Assembly: GCF_029846635.1 (NCBI RefSeq)
Contig: NZ_JARVTG010000001.1
Span: 2,888,501-2,952,500 of the forward strand
From: Pokkaliibacter sp. MBI-7
GTDB taxonomy: Bacteria; Pseudomonadota; Gammaproteobacteria; Pseudomonadales; Balneatricaceae
Reading direction: 5' to 3'
DNA length: 64,000 nucleotides
The translations under genes were made by a program, and so were the position numbers. Of the stretch, positions 26,390 through 35,307 are shown piece by piece. The notes under the pieces were generated by a model. That model ran no database searches, was not told the origin of the DNA, and saw nothing but the letters and a program-made list of their open reading frames with translations. Position 1 is the stretch's first letter. The number at the start of each line of letters is the position of its first letter.

Positions 26390-29300
26390 TCAAAATAAAT
26401 CTCCACCACCAGATCTAGTTGCACTTTCAATTATCTGATCGAACGACTTTCCTTTGTCAATTAAATAGTCAAAAGTGGGGCCAAGCTCGTTACCATATTT
26501 TTCCAAATTACGTGCATTGATCGTTTCAAGAAACTCTGACGGGGTGTACTTGCGATATTTGATTTTTAGTTCAGTTCGAGCAGTATATGCGTATCTAGCT
26601 ACATCCTCTAATGATGCACCCTTAGCTCGAAACTCTTCGACTGACTTTTGTAAGTCATATACTTCTTTAACATATCCTTGCCTGAGAGTTGGCAGATACC
26701 CGAAATCACCTTCAACTCCAGATACTGCATTATCCCATTCAGGTCTTGTGATACTTCTGTTAGAAACTATCCCTCCAACACCCTCTTCCGCCGTCAGTAT
26801 CCCCCGGCCTAACCCTGCTGCACCTCTGGCTGCACCATATCCACCCAGTGCGATTTCAGCAACGGGTTCGGCCTCTGCGCCCAGCGTAAAGGCATTGCCA
26901 CCTGTAAACGCCGCGGTAATGTTATCGATCTTGTTGGACAAGGCTGATTGTGCGCTATCCAACATGTCAGAGGCGCTGGTTTTGCTCCACCACTCACCGA
27001 TATTTTGCGCGGCCTCAACAGGATGCTTCAGGGTATCCATGAGTCCCATGATCCCGGTACTGGCTGAGTGGCTGGCACCCAGTACGAGGTCTCGGCCCAG
27101 AATAGCGGGGTAATACCACTTATCCCCGTAGTCTTCTTTACTGCTGTTATCCCAATCGGCATTGAAGTCACTGGGGGCCGTGCCCCCCGGTGTCGTGGTC
27201 AGCGCCACTGGAAAGTCAGGTAGCTCTGGTATTCCTGAAGCCAGATTACTGAAAAATCCGTCTTCCTCCTTACACGTCAACCCCAGCGGGTCCACCCAGT
27301 TCACCGGGTTGGGCGCATAGCGGTAGGGGTTCAGGCCGCCCAGCAGGCCGATAGGGTCCTGGCTGATATAGCGGCCGGTGTGCGGGTCGTAATAGCGGTG
27401 GCGGTTGTAGTGCAGGCCGCTTTCATCATCGAAATACTGGCCCTGAAAGCGCAGCGGGTTGCGTACCTGCTCGATACTGATCTGCGCTTCACCGAAGGCG
27501 CTGTAACTGGCTTGCCAGACGATGTTACCGAAACTGTCGGTAAGGCTCAGTGGGGTGCCGAGGTGGTCAAGCTGGTAGTAGTAGACCTGCCCGTCGTCGA
27601 TCAGCAGCAGCGGGCGGAAGCTGTCCGGCTCATACAGATACCAGCGGTAACGGCCGTCGGTGACTTCACCGAGCAGGCGGTCGCCTTCCCACAGGAAGAC
27701 GGTGTGCTGGCGTTCGATCTTGCTGACCCAGCCATTGTCATCGTCGGCGTCATAGCCTTCTTCACGGATCAGTTGCCGGGTCTCGACCCGCTTGCTGATA
27801 CGGCGGCCAACGCTGTCGTAGGTGTAGCGGGCGGTGACGTGCTTTTCCTTCACCTCACGCAGCTGATTGAGGGCGTCGAAACGGCGCTGTTGCAGCGGCT
27901 GTTCGCCATCGGCCTGACGCACGCTGATCTGGTTGCCGTAAGCATCGTAACCGTAGCGCAGGCTGCCGAAATGGGTCAGGCGGTCGAAGGTGGCCTCGCT
28001 GTTGTGATGCAGCGGGTTGCCCTGGCTGTCGAACTGAAACGGCTGCCGGGCAAAGGCGCTGTCGGCGTGCCCGGGCGCGACCTGATGATGGCTGCTGAGC
28101 TGGCCCAGCGCATCGTACTGAAACTGCTGCAGGCCGCCGTGGCTGTCATCAATGCGTTGCAGCTGCTGATCCTGACCAAAGTGATAGTCGCGCTGACGCT
28201 GCCAGGTGGCCGACTGCCAGTGCTGCTGGCATAAGCGGCCGCGACCATCGAAGCGTTGCTGCAGCTGCAGCCCGTCATCATGCTCACCCAGATAACGGGA
28301 CACTTCACGCAGCTGGCTGTCCAGCTCGCGGCGCAGCAAGCGCAGTGACGGGGCGTGCGGGTCACGCTGGTAGCGCAGGCTGTCCAGTTGCTGATCCCGG
28401 TTGTAGCGGAACTGCAGCTGGCTGCCGTCGGCCAGCGTCAGGTGCTGCAACAGGCCCTGCTCATCGTAGGCATAGTGCAGGCTGTAGACGGTGTCATCGT
28501 GCGTCGCGGGCGCGGGCAGGCGTAGCTCGACCCGGCTGGGCTGACCGTTGGCACGATAGTCAAAACGCCATTCAGCGTCCGGGTTGCGGGTGGCCTGCAG
28601 GCCACCGCGCGGGTGTGGCAGAAACTCCTCTTCCCAGCCCTGCTCTGCCAGCAGGCAGCGACGGCGGACGATGCGGCCCGCACTGTCGCGCTCCAGCTCA
28701 ATCCGACGCCGACCTTCCTCGATGCCCACCAGTTTGCCGCCGCTGTCGTAGGCATAGTGCTGTTCGCGGCCATCAAAGCCGAGGGTGCGGGTGATGTGCT
28801 CGTCGCCGTCGTAGTCGAGGTGATAGCGGCTGCCGTCACTGCGCAGCAACGAGGTCAGATTGCGCTCGGCGTCGTAGTCCAGCGTCAGGCTGGAGCCATC
28901 GGGGAAGAGCTGGCGCACCGGCTGGGCCAGACCGTCATATTCCAGACTGAAGGTACGGCCATCCGGCAGGGTCTGGCTGAGCAGCTGACCGGCGTCGTTG
29001 TAGCGATAGTGGGTTACTTCCGCCTGCGCCGGCGCCGTCTGGGCAAACTGTCGCCGTTCCACCACCCGGCCCCGCTCGTAACGCACGGCGCTGATCCACT
29101 GATCCGGGTTGAGGACGGCATTGACCCGCCCGTCTTCGTCATAGCTGAAGCGCCAGCGGGCCTGGCCGATCTGCAATGAGGAGAGGCGCTCGGGCTGGTC
29201 TTTATCGTAATAAAACGTGCGCGCCGGTGCTGCCGCGGGCAGCCATTGGTGCAAGCGCTCGCGCCGGTCATAGACCCAGCGGCTGCGGGCACCGCAGGCA

Positions 29301-31435
29301 TCTTCCTGCCACAGCGGCTGACCGGCCAGATTGAAGTGGCGTTTAAACAGCTCGCCGTCGTTGTCGCTCTGCTGAATCAGCTGACCGCGGTCGTTGTAGC
29401 GGAAGCGGCGGAACAGGCCGTCACTGTGCAGTTCGGCTTCGCGCTGGCCGCGATGGTTGTAGGCGTAGCGGATCTGATGGCCATTGCCGTCGGTGTGCTG
29501 GATCAGGCGCTGGAGTTCGTCATAGTCAAAGCGCTCAGTGCGCCCGTCCGGTGAGGTGATCTGCACGGGGCGCCACTGGCTGTTGTGCTGATGACGCCAG
29601 ACGCCGCCGCGGCCATCGGTCATGGTGGTGATACGTTGCAGGCGGTCATAGCTGAAGTGGTAGTGGTAGAGATCACCCTCTCCCCACTGTTCGATACATC
29701 GTGCGGCGGTGTGGCGGCCGTCGTAATGCTGCCAGCGGAAGTAGTGGCTGAAGCCACTGGCGCGGGTACGCTGGACGATCAGGCCGCGGTCATAGTGGTA
29801 GTGCTCGGTGCGTCCATACTGGTCAGTAGCACTGAGCAGTTCACCCAGAGGTGAATAGTGATAGCGTGCCAGGGTGCTGAGCTGCGTGGCAACCTCCTGC
29901 CAGGCATCCAGCCGGACCTGATGGACGGCGATCAGCCGCTCATCCTGATATTCCAGCGTGATGGCGCTCTGGTGTGCATAGCGAATACGGCTGAGGCGAT
30001 GGTGTTCATCGTAGTCACAGTCATGGGTGCGACCATCACTGGCGCAGACCGTATCCAGCTGCCAGTGCTGTGTCGCCGGATTGTAGCGACGGAAGCTCCA
30101 GCAACTGCCATCGCTCAGATAGAGGTGAAACCGCATGTCACGCAGCACGGTGTCGTAGTCGTGCTTGAGGGCCATGCCGGCGGCCTGCTGATAGCTCATG
30201 CCGCCGTCGCCGACCCATTTAAAGGGGTGTACCCGCCCTTCGCCGTCGGTCAGCAGCAGCTGGCGTTCGCCGTGTTCATCCTGCTGTAGTTCCAGGGTCT
30301 GGTGAAAGTCGGTGCGCCAGCCCAGCCCCAGGCCAACCTGCTGATCACACAGGCCGGAGCGGTACAGACGCTGCCATTGCAGGGGGAACAGCCCCGGCTG
30401 GCTGAAGTCCGTCAGGCGCAGTACCTCTTCACCGCTGGCCAGCGACACCGGATCACCCCCAAAGCTCATGGCGCCCAGCGGCAGGGTGTTACTGGTGTCG
30501 TTCATGGTCAGCGTCAGAGAGTCACTGCCAACGTTGTTTAACACACCACCCCAGCCCCCGCCGTAAGGTTCGGGATAGTTTGGCAGGGCGGATACCGGGC
30601 TTCCGGTTCCCCAGCAGCCGTCATTAAAGATGATGCCACTTAGGTTGAGGGGAGAGGTGCCAAGGCCCAGGCTGCTCAGCGCACCGGTCCAGTCGCCCTC
30701 TCCAATGCTGCTGATGATTTGTGGCAGTTTCGACAGACCATCGGTGATGTTGTAGAGGGTGCTGAGAGAGGGTAGCCCGGCCTTGCTCAGGCCATAGCTG
30801 ATGGCGGTTTGTCCCAGCGACGCCACCAGACTGGGCAGAGAGCCTGAGCTGGCGGTAGAGACGATACCGGCGACCGTGCTGAGGCTGGGCAGACCGGCTT
30901 TCTGCAACAGGGTGTCCGCACCCAGACTGCCGAGGCTACCGAGCAGGCTGCTGCTTCCCGTCAGGCCGGCCGCTACGCCGCTGATCGGCCCGGCAAAGCC
31001 ACCGATGCTGCCGGCGACGTTACTGAGGGCCGCACTGGGGCCGCTCAGCAGATTGGCCGCGGCGCTGATCTGACCAAGACCAAAGCCACCGGCGCCGCTG
31101 ACCGCCGCAGGCAGGGCCACACTTTTGGCGCTGATGGCGGCATAACCACGTCCATGCCCTTTGGCGCGTACGCTGTTACCACTGCTGAACAGATAAAGCT
31201 GACCATTCTGTACCGCGTCAGCCACACTGCGGCCCAGCTGCGCCATGCTGTTGCTGTGGCTGGCAGCAGGGCTGTTGATGCCCTGCAGGGCACAGACCAG
31301 CGACGTTCGGGCCGATTCGGGCAGGTTCTGCAGCTGCCGGGCGGCGTCTCTGACGGCGGTGGCACCGGCAACATGGGCGGTATCAGACAGAATTAACGAT
31401 GAGCCATCACTCGATGGCAAGGAAATACGCAGCAT
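26390..31435 (-). CDS. Full-length RHS-repeat polymorphic toxin
   Basis: A 1681-residue Rhs protein. Residues 1-300 are Gly/Ser/Ala-rich and repeat KAGLPSLST twice; I see no PAAR, VgrG-like or Sec-signal sequence. The DUF6531-type opening follows (GGDPVSLASGEEVLRLTDF, about 325-345), then about 900 residues of YD repeats forming the Rhs shell, then the core domain with SQDPIGLLGGLNPY and the cleavage site WVDPLGLTC. A linker and a tip of about 125 residues (from NRSITRPEWDNAV to SATRSGGGDLF) follow. Base composition drops sharply at the tip. ATG 31435 has AGGGA 9 bases upstream. Tip activity unknown; probably an intercellular competition toxin. Confidence 0.88.
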   Translation of the reverse strand: MLRISLPSSDGSSLILSDTAHVAGATAVRDAARQLQNLPESARTSLVCALQGINSPAASHSNSMAQLGRSVADAVQNGQLYLFSSGNSVRAKGHGRGYAAISAKSVALPAAVSGAGGFGLGQISAAANLLSGPSAALSNVAGSIGGFAGPISGVAAGLTGSSSLLGSLGSLGADTLLQKAGLPSLSTVAGIVSTASSGSLPSLVASLGQTAISYGLSKAGLPSLSTLYNITDGLSKLPQIISSIGEGDWTGALSSLGLGTSPLNLSGIIFNDGCWGTGSPVSALPNYPEPYGGGWGGVLNNVGSDSLTLTMNDTSNTLPLGAMSFGGDPVSLASGEEVLRLTDFSQPGLFPLQWQRLYRSGLCDQQVGLGLGWRTDFHQTLELQQDEHGERQLLLTDGEGRVHPFKWVGDGGMSYQQAAGMALKHDYDTVLRDMRFHLYLSDGSCWSFRRYNPATQHWQLDTVCASDGRTHDCDYDEHHRLSRIRYAHQSAITLEYQDERLIAVHQVRLDAWQEVATQLSTLARYHYSPLGELLSATDQYGRTEHYHYDRGLIVQRTRASGFSHYFRWQHYDGRHTAARCIEQWGEGDLYHYHFSYDRLQRITTMTDGRGGVWRHQHNSQWRPVQITSPDGRTERFDYDELQRLIQHTDGNGHQIRYAYNHRGQREAELHSDGLFRRFRYNDRGQLIQQSDNDGELFKRHFNLAGQPLWQEDACGARSRWVYDRRERLHQWLPAAAPARTFYYDKDQPERLSSLQIGQARWRFSYDEDGRVNAVLNPDQWISAVRYERGRVVERRQFAQTAPAQAEVTHYRYNDAGQLLSQTLPDGRTFSLEYDGLAQPVRQLFPDGSSLTLDYDAERNLTSLLRSDGSRYHLDYDGDEHITRTLGFDGREQHYAYDSGGKLVGIEEGRRRIELERDSAGRIVRRRCLLAEQGWEEEFLPHPRGGLQATRNPDAEWRFDYRANGQPSRVELRLPAPATHDDTVYSLHYAYDEQGLLQHLTLADGSQLQFRYNRDQQLDSLRYQRDPHAPSLRLLRRELDSQLREVSRYLGEHDDGLQLQQRFDGRGRLCQQHWQSATWQRQRDYHFGQDQQLQRIDDSHGGLQQFQYDALGQLSSHHQVAPGHADSAFARQPFQFDSQGNPLHHNSEATFDRLTHFGSLRYGYDAYGNQISVRQADGEQPLQQRRFDALNQLREVKEKHVTARYTYDSVGRRISKRVETRQLIREEGYDADDDNGWVSKIERQHTVFLWEGDRLLGEVTDGRYRWYLYEPDSFRPLLLIDDGQVYYYQLDHLGTPLSLTDSFGNIVWQASYSAFGEAQISIEQVRNPLRFQGQYFDDESGLHYNRHRYYDPHTGRYISQDPIGLLGGLNPYRYAPNPVNWVDPLGLTCKEEDGFFSNLASGIPELPDFPVALTTTPGGTAPSDFNADWDNSSKEDYGDKWYYPAILGRDLVLGASHSASTGIMGLMDTLKHPVEAAQNIGEWWSKTSASDMLDSAQSALSNKIDNITAAFTGGNAFTLGAEAEPVAEIALGGYGAARGAAGLGRGILTAEEGVGGIVSNRSITRPEWDNAVSGVEGDFGYLPTLRQGYVKEVYDLQKSVEEFRAKGASLEDVARYAYTARTELKIKYRKYTPSEFLETINARNLEKYGNELGPTFDYLIDKGKSFDQIIESATRSGGGDLF
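26775..27728 (-). repeat. 954-bp repeat: core plus linker inside full-length rhs
   Basis: Acceptor copy of the repeat found at 25025-25978; its right-hand 464 bases also recur at 23775-24238. It lies inside the open frame of the complete rhs gene and ends at the start of the unique toxin tip. Confidence 0.92.
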
Positions 31436-31547
31436 AAGCAATCATCCCTGTGCTTAAGGCGGCTATCCATACAACTGGACTGGAAGCGAAACGCTGGAGT
31501 TGGCCGGGTGGTGGCGTTAACAGACCTGCCCGACAAAAGTGAGCAGG

Positions 31548-31577
31548 AGTCTAGAGGGGGATCAGGTAGAGTGTCAA
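31548..31577 (-). promoter_or_regulatory. Candidate sigma-70 promoter of rhs
   Basis: On the minus strand TTGACA (31572-31577) and TAGACT (31548-31553) are separated by 18 bases, in the gap between the MATE gene and rhs. It would give a leader of roughly 100 bases before ATG 31435. The -35 is perfect, the -10 is moderate. Confidence 0.5.
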
Positions 31578-31608
31578 CTTTATGTATCCGTTTTTATTTT
31601 TATGTAAG

Positions 31609-32934
31609 TTATTTGTTTTTGTTTGTGATTGTGTGGCGCCAGCTGTACCAGACGATGCCCAGTGTCCGTGCCACAAAGAACAGCCAGTAGCTGAGCCACA
31701 GGCCGCTGTTACCCAGATCACGGCTCAGCCACCAGATCAGTATAAACAGCACGGCGGCGAGCAATACGGTATCGCGCATGGCTTTGAACTGGCCGGTTGC
31801 AATCAGCAGCCCGTCGAGCAGATAGCTCCATACGGCGATCAACGGCATCCATGCCAGCCACGGCAGGTAGTGATCAATCAGAGCCAGCACTGCCGGTACG
31901 CTGGTGAGCAGATGCGCCAGTGGCAGCCCGGCGAATAGGAACAGCAGCGTCCAGGCCAGTGCTGTCCAGCCTGACAGCCACGCCGCTGCGCGAACAGTAA
32001 GGCGCAGCCGGGCCTGATCCCGCCGTCCCCAGGCGGCACCGCAGAGTGACTCCACGGCCTGAGCAAAGCCGTCCAGCACGTAGGAGGTCAGGCTCATCCC
32101 CTGCAGTAGGATGGCATTGGCAGCCAGAATGTCAGCGCCCAGCAGACTGCCCTGACGGGTCATCCAGGTCAGTACGCCGAGCAGACAAAGGGTGCGGATA
32201 AACAGATCACGGTGGGCCTGAAACAGTTTCAGCCAGCGGCTCTGCAGCAGAGAGGACAGACTCGGCCAGTGGCCGGGCAGACGGGCCAGCGTATGCCAGA
32301 GCAGCCATAAGCCGCAGAGACTGCCAAGGTATTCGGCCACCACCGAAGCCCAGGCCACGCCTGCGCTGTACCAGCCCCACTGCACGCCGAGCAGGGCGTC
32401 CAGCAGAATGTTGGTGATGTTGATGCTGAGCATCATCAGTACCGGCGCGCGGGCGTGCTGCATGGCCAACAGCACCCCCAGCAGCACATAGTTGAGCAGG
32501 GTGGCCGGAGCTGACCAGATGCGGATGTGCAGATAGCTGAGCACCAGCTCACGGATGCTTTGCTCCGGGCTGAAGATATGTTCCAGCAGTAACAGCACCG
32601 GCCGCTGCAGCACAATCAGCAGTACGCCTAAACAGACCGCCATCAGCATGGCCTGCAGGGTACTGAAACGAATGCCATCACCGTCATCCCGTCCATACGC
32701 CTGAGCGATCACGCTGGTGGTGCCCATGCGCAGAAAACCAAAGGCCCAGAACAGCAGGCTGAAGGCCGAGGCACCGAGTGCCACGGCAGCCAGATGGCGG
32801 CTGTCAGGCAGGTGGCCGACGACAGCGGTATCCACCAGCCCCAGCAGCGGAACACTGGCGTTGCTGACCATGATGGGCCAGGACAGACGCCACAGCTGCT
32901 TCAGCGGGCTGTCGGTGACGGGCTGGGTGCTCAT
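31609..32934 (-). CDS. MATE family efflux transporter (DinF-like)
   Basis: A 441-residue, 12-helix MATE exporter (LWRLSWPIMVSNASVPLLGLVDTAVVGHLP is the characteristic N-terminal region). DinF-type MATE proteins export cationic compounds using proton or Na+ gradients. The ATG at 32934 overlaps the znuB stop (ATGA), so it is probably translated with the zinc uptake genes. That link is unusual: the transporter may serve zinc homeostasis or simply be carried along. The frame upstream to 33297 is shadow of znuB. Confidence 0.9.
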   Translation of the reverse strand: MSTQPVTDSPLKQLWRLSWPIMVSNASVPLLGLVDTAVVGHLPDSRHLAAVALGASAFSLLFWAFGFLRMGTTSVIAQAYGRDDGDGIRFSTLQAMLMAVCLGVLLIVLQRPVLLLLEHIFSPEQSIRELVLSYLHIRIWSAPATLLNYVLLGVLLAMQHARAPVLMMLSINITNILLDALLGVQWGWYSAGVAWASVVAEYLGSLCGLWLLWHTLARLPGHWPSLSSLLQSRWLKLFQAHRDLFIRTLCLLGVLTWMTRQGSLLGADILAANAILLQGMSLTSYVLDGFAQAVESLCGAAWGRRDQARLRLTVRAAAWLSGWTALAWTLLFLFAGLPLAHLLTSVPAVLALIDHYLPWLAWMPLIAVWSYLLDGLLIATGQFKAMRDTVLLAAVLFILIWWLSRDLGNSGLWLSYWLFFVARTLGIVWYSWRHTITNKNK

Positions 32935-33728
32935 GTGGCGCGGCTGAGTCGCTGCGGGGCGAGGGTGCTGAGCAGAAACAGGACGAAAGCACTGACCACC
33001 ACCGATGGCCCGGCAGGCGTATCGTGATACCAGGACAGCGCCAGCCCCATGCACACCGCCAGCATGCCGATGATGCTGGCGTAAATCGCCATCTGTTCCG
33101 GGGTGTGGGCGAAGCGGCGGGCGGTTGCCGCCGGAATGATCATCAGTGAGGTGATCAGCAGCACACCTACAATCTTCATTGCCACCGCAATCACCACGGC
33201 CACCAGCAGCATCAGCGCCAGCCGGACCCGTTCTACCGGAACCCCTTCGACCTTGGCCAGTTCCTCGTTGACGGTGATGGCCAGCAGCGGTGTCCACAGC
33301 CAGGCCAGCAGTGCCAGCACCAGCAGGCCGCCACCGTAGATCCAGTACAGGTCGACTGGCTGCACGGCCAGCAGATCACCGAACAGGTAGGTCATCAGAT
33401 CGACGCGGATATTGTCCAGCAGCGATACCGCCACCAGTCCCAGCGACAGGCTGGTATGGGCAAGAATGCCGAGCAGGGTATCGGTGGCAATCCAGCGTTT
33501 GTGCTGCAGGCTGACCAGCAGCAGCGCCAGTGCGACGCAGCAGAGCACGACCGCCAGATTGAGGTTGATGCTGAACAGAAAACCCAGCGCTACGCCCAGT
33601 AGGGCGGAGTGGGCCAGGGTGTCACCAAAATAGGCCATACGACGCCAGACGACGAAGGAGCCCAGCGGTCCGGCGACCATGGCGACCCCCAGTCCGCCCA
33701 GCAGGGCCAGAATCAAAAAATTATCCAC
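32931..33728 (-). CDS. znuB: Zinc ABC transporter permease
   Basis: A 265-residue membrane permease of the ABC-3 (metal) family with about eight helices. GPLGSFVVWRRMAYFGDTLAHSALLGVALGF and VKIVGVLLITSL-type segments are characteristic. It forms the channel for zinc delivered by ZnuA. It lies 49 bases after znuC and overlaps the MATE gene by 4 bases. Regulation is expected through the Zur site upstream of zur. Confidence 0.94.
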   Translation of the reverse strand: MDNFLILALLGGLGVAMVAGPLGSFVVWRRMAYFGDTLAHSALLGVALGFLFSINLNLAVVLCCVALALLLVSLQHKRWIATDTLLGILAHTSLSLGLVAVSLLDNIRVDLMTYLFGDLLAVQPVDLYWIYGGGLLVLALLAWLWTPLLAITVNEELAKVEGVPVERVRLALMLLVAVVIAVAMKIVGVLLITSLMIIPAATARRFAHTPEQMAIYASIIGMLAVCMGLALSWYHDTPAGPSVVVSAFVLFLLSTLAPQRLSRAT

Positions 33729-33777
33729 AGTGGTAGCTCTCTCGCTTCAGCGTAACGTTATCCACAATCACCGGCAC

Positions 33778-34635
33778 TCAGTGATGGTCATGGTTGCAGC
33801 CAGCATGATGGACATGGCCAGCCAGCGGCTGGGCAGGGCGTACAGCATGCGGGGCGAGGGATAACGGCGTCTGACTGGGCTGGAAGTCGGGGTGATCAAT
33901 AATGATATTGCCGTGGGTGTCGTGACTGTGATCATGGTGGTGGTTGTACAGCGCCAGGGTATCGGCGGCACGACGGCCAAACAGCGCCAGGAATGACGGA
34001 TCACTGCTGACCTGCGCCGGGCTGCCCGAGCAGCATACATGCTTGTTCAGACAGATCACCTGATCGGTATCGGCCATCACCAGATGCAGATCATGGGACA
34101 CCATCAGTACGGCACAGCCCAGCTGCTTGCGGATGCGGGCAATCAGGGCGTAAAGCTCGACCTGACCATTCACATCCACGCCCTGTACCGGTTCGTCCAG
34201 TACCAGCAGCTCGGGTTGCTGCAGCAGGGCCCGTGCCAGCAGGACACGCTGGGTTTCGCCGCCGGACAGGCCATGCATGGGGTGATTGAGCAGATGTTCA
34301 GCGCCCACCTGCTGCAGGTGGGCCGACAGGTCCTGCTTGCGTGCCCCACGGGCCAGTTGCAGAAAGCGTTTGACCGTCAGCGGCAGAGTGTTATCCAGAT
34401 GCAGTTTCTGCGGCATATAGCCAATGCGCAGGCCGGGGCGACGCTGTAGCTGACCGGACTGCGGTTGCAACAGGCCCAGCACAATGCGCACCAGCGTCGT
34501 TTTACCGGCGCCGTTGGGGCCGATCAGGGTGGTGATCTGGCCTGCCTGCAGGCTCAGGCTGACACCATCCAGCACCGCATCACCCTGAAAAGCCAGGCGT
34601 ACGTTGTCGAGGGTCAGCAGAGGGGAAGATGACAT
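33778..34635 (-). CDS. znuC: Zinc ABC transporter ATPase
   Basis: A 285-residue ATPase with Walker A LIGPNGAGKTTLVRIVLG, signature LSGGETQRVLLARAL, Walker B LLVLDEPVQGVD and switch His in LMVSHDLHLVM. It carries a roughly 70-residue C-terminal tail rich in His (NHHHDHSHDTHG and GHVHHAGCNHDHH), longer than the minimal ZnuC and likely to bind zinc. Second gene of the zur operon, 45 bases after zur. Confidence 0.94.
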   Translation of the reverse strand: MSSSPLLTLDNVRLAFQGDAVLDGVSLSLQAGQITTLIGPNGAGKTTLVRIVLGLLQPQSGQLQRRPGLRIGYMPQKLHLDNTLPLTVKRFLQLARGARKQDLSAHLQQVGAEHLLNHPMHGLSGGETQRVLLARALLQQPELLVLDEPVQGVDVNGQVELYALIARIRKQLGCAVLMVSHDLHLVMADTDQVICLNKHVCCSGSPAQVSSDPSFLALFGRRAADTLALYNHHHDHSHDTHGNIIIDHPDFQPSQTPLSLAPHAVRPAQPLAGHVHHAGCNHDHH

Positions 34636-34680
34636 GGTGACGTTACTGATCTCGTGCTGTCGGTAACCAGGGAAGGGCCG

Positions 34681-35154
34681 TCACTGACATGCAGGACAGA
34701 GGCCGACCACTTCCAGGGTCTGATGTTGAATTTGAAAGCCCTGCTCACTGGCCTGACTGTGAATCGCTGTATCGATGGCATCGCAATTGATTTCCAGCGC
34801 CGCACCACACTGGCTGCAGAGGAAGAAGTAACCGGTATGCCGGTGCGTGGGCGAGGTGCAGCCGATAAAGGCGTTCAGCGAGGCGATGCGGTGCACCAGC
34901 CCCTGCTCCTGCAAAAAGTCCAGCGCACGGTAGACCGTCGGTGGTGCTGAGTTGTAGCCATCCTGTGCCAGTTGTGGCAGTAGTTCATAGGCACCCAGCG
35001 GTTTGTGGCTCTGCCATATCAGTTCCAGTACCCGCTCCCGCACCGGGGTAAAGCGTACGCCCCGTTGCTGACATAGACGCTTGGCCGTGGCAAGAGCGCT
35101 GTGGATGCAGTGCTGATGATCATGAGGCTGAAAACTCGAATCTTGCCCGCTCAT
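34681..35154 (-). CDS. zur: Zinc uptake regulator, Fur family
   Basis: A 157-residue Fur-family repressor. It has an N-terminal winged helix (about 20-90: RFTPVRERVLELIWQSHKPLGAYEL, PPTVYRALDFLQEQGLVHR) and a C-terminal dimerisation domain. The structural zinc site shows Cys pairs CSQC and CPAC, plus the His-rich THRHTGYFFLC. ATG 35154 has GAGGAG 6 bases upstream; the TTG at 35172 is not needed. Its place in front of znuCB and divergent from znuA identifies it as Zur rather than Fur. Confidence 0.93.
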   Translation of the reverse strand: MSGQDSSFQPHDHQHCIHSALATAKRLCQQRGVRFTPVRERVLELIWQSHKPLGAYELLPQLAQDGYNSAPPTVYRALDFLQEQGLVHRIASLNAFIGCTSPTHRHTGYFFLCSQCGAALEINCDAIDTAIHSQASEQGFQIQHQTLEVVGLCPACQ

Positions 35155-35176
35155 GTCATTCTCCTCTTGCAATTGT

Positions 35177-35193
35177 GAAATATTATAACATCT
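35177..35193. promoter_or_regulatory. Probable Zur box
   Basis: GAAATATTATAACATCT (complement AGATGTTATAATATTTC) matches the gammaproteobacterial Zur palindrome type GTTATAATATAAC at most positions. It lies about 25 bases upstream of zur and 115 bases upstream of znuA, placed to control both. Confidence 0.7.
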
Positions 35194-35307
35194 AATATGC
35201 CGCTCACCAGCCGGCGGTAAATTTTCATTGTGACTCTGCTTCGACCGGCGGTTACCCCTTTTCTGCTGTCACGCTCGTGACGGCCCTGTTCTGGTAAGGA
35301 GTTTTGC

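Noticed and set aside
27380..30541. Series of plus-strand frames across the Rhs shell
   Set aside because: Antisense shadows of the YD-repeat region; the same sequences recur wherever the core is repeated.
20976..31435. Prophage or integrative element as the source of the AT-rich small genes
   Set aside because: No integrase, capsid, tail or att repeats; the core repeats and tip/immunity layout explain the region.
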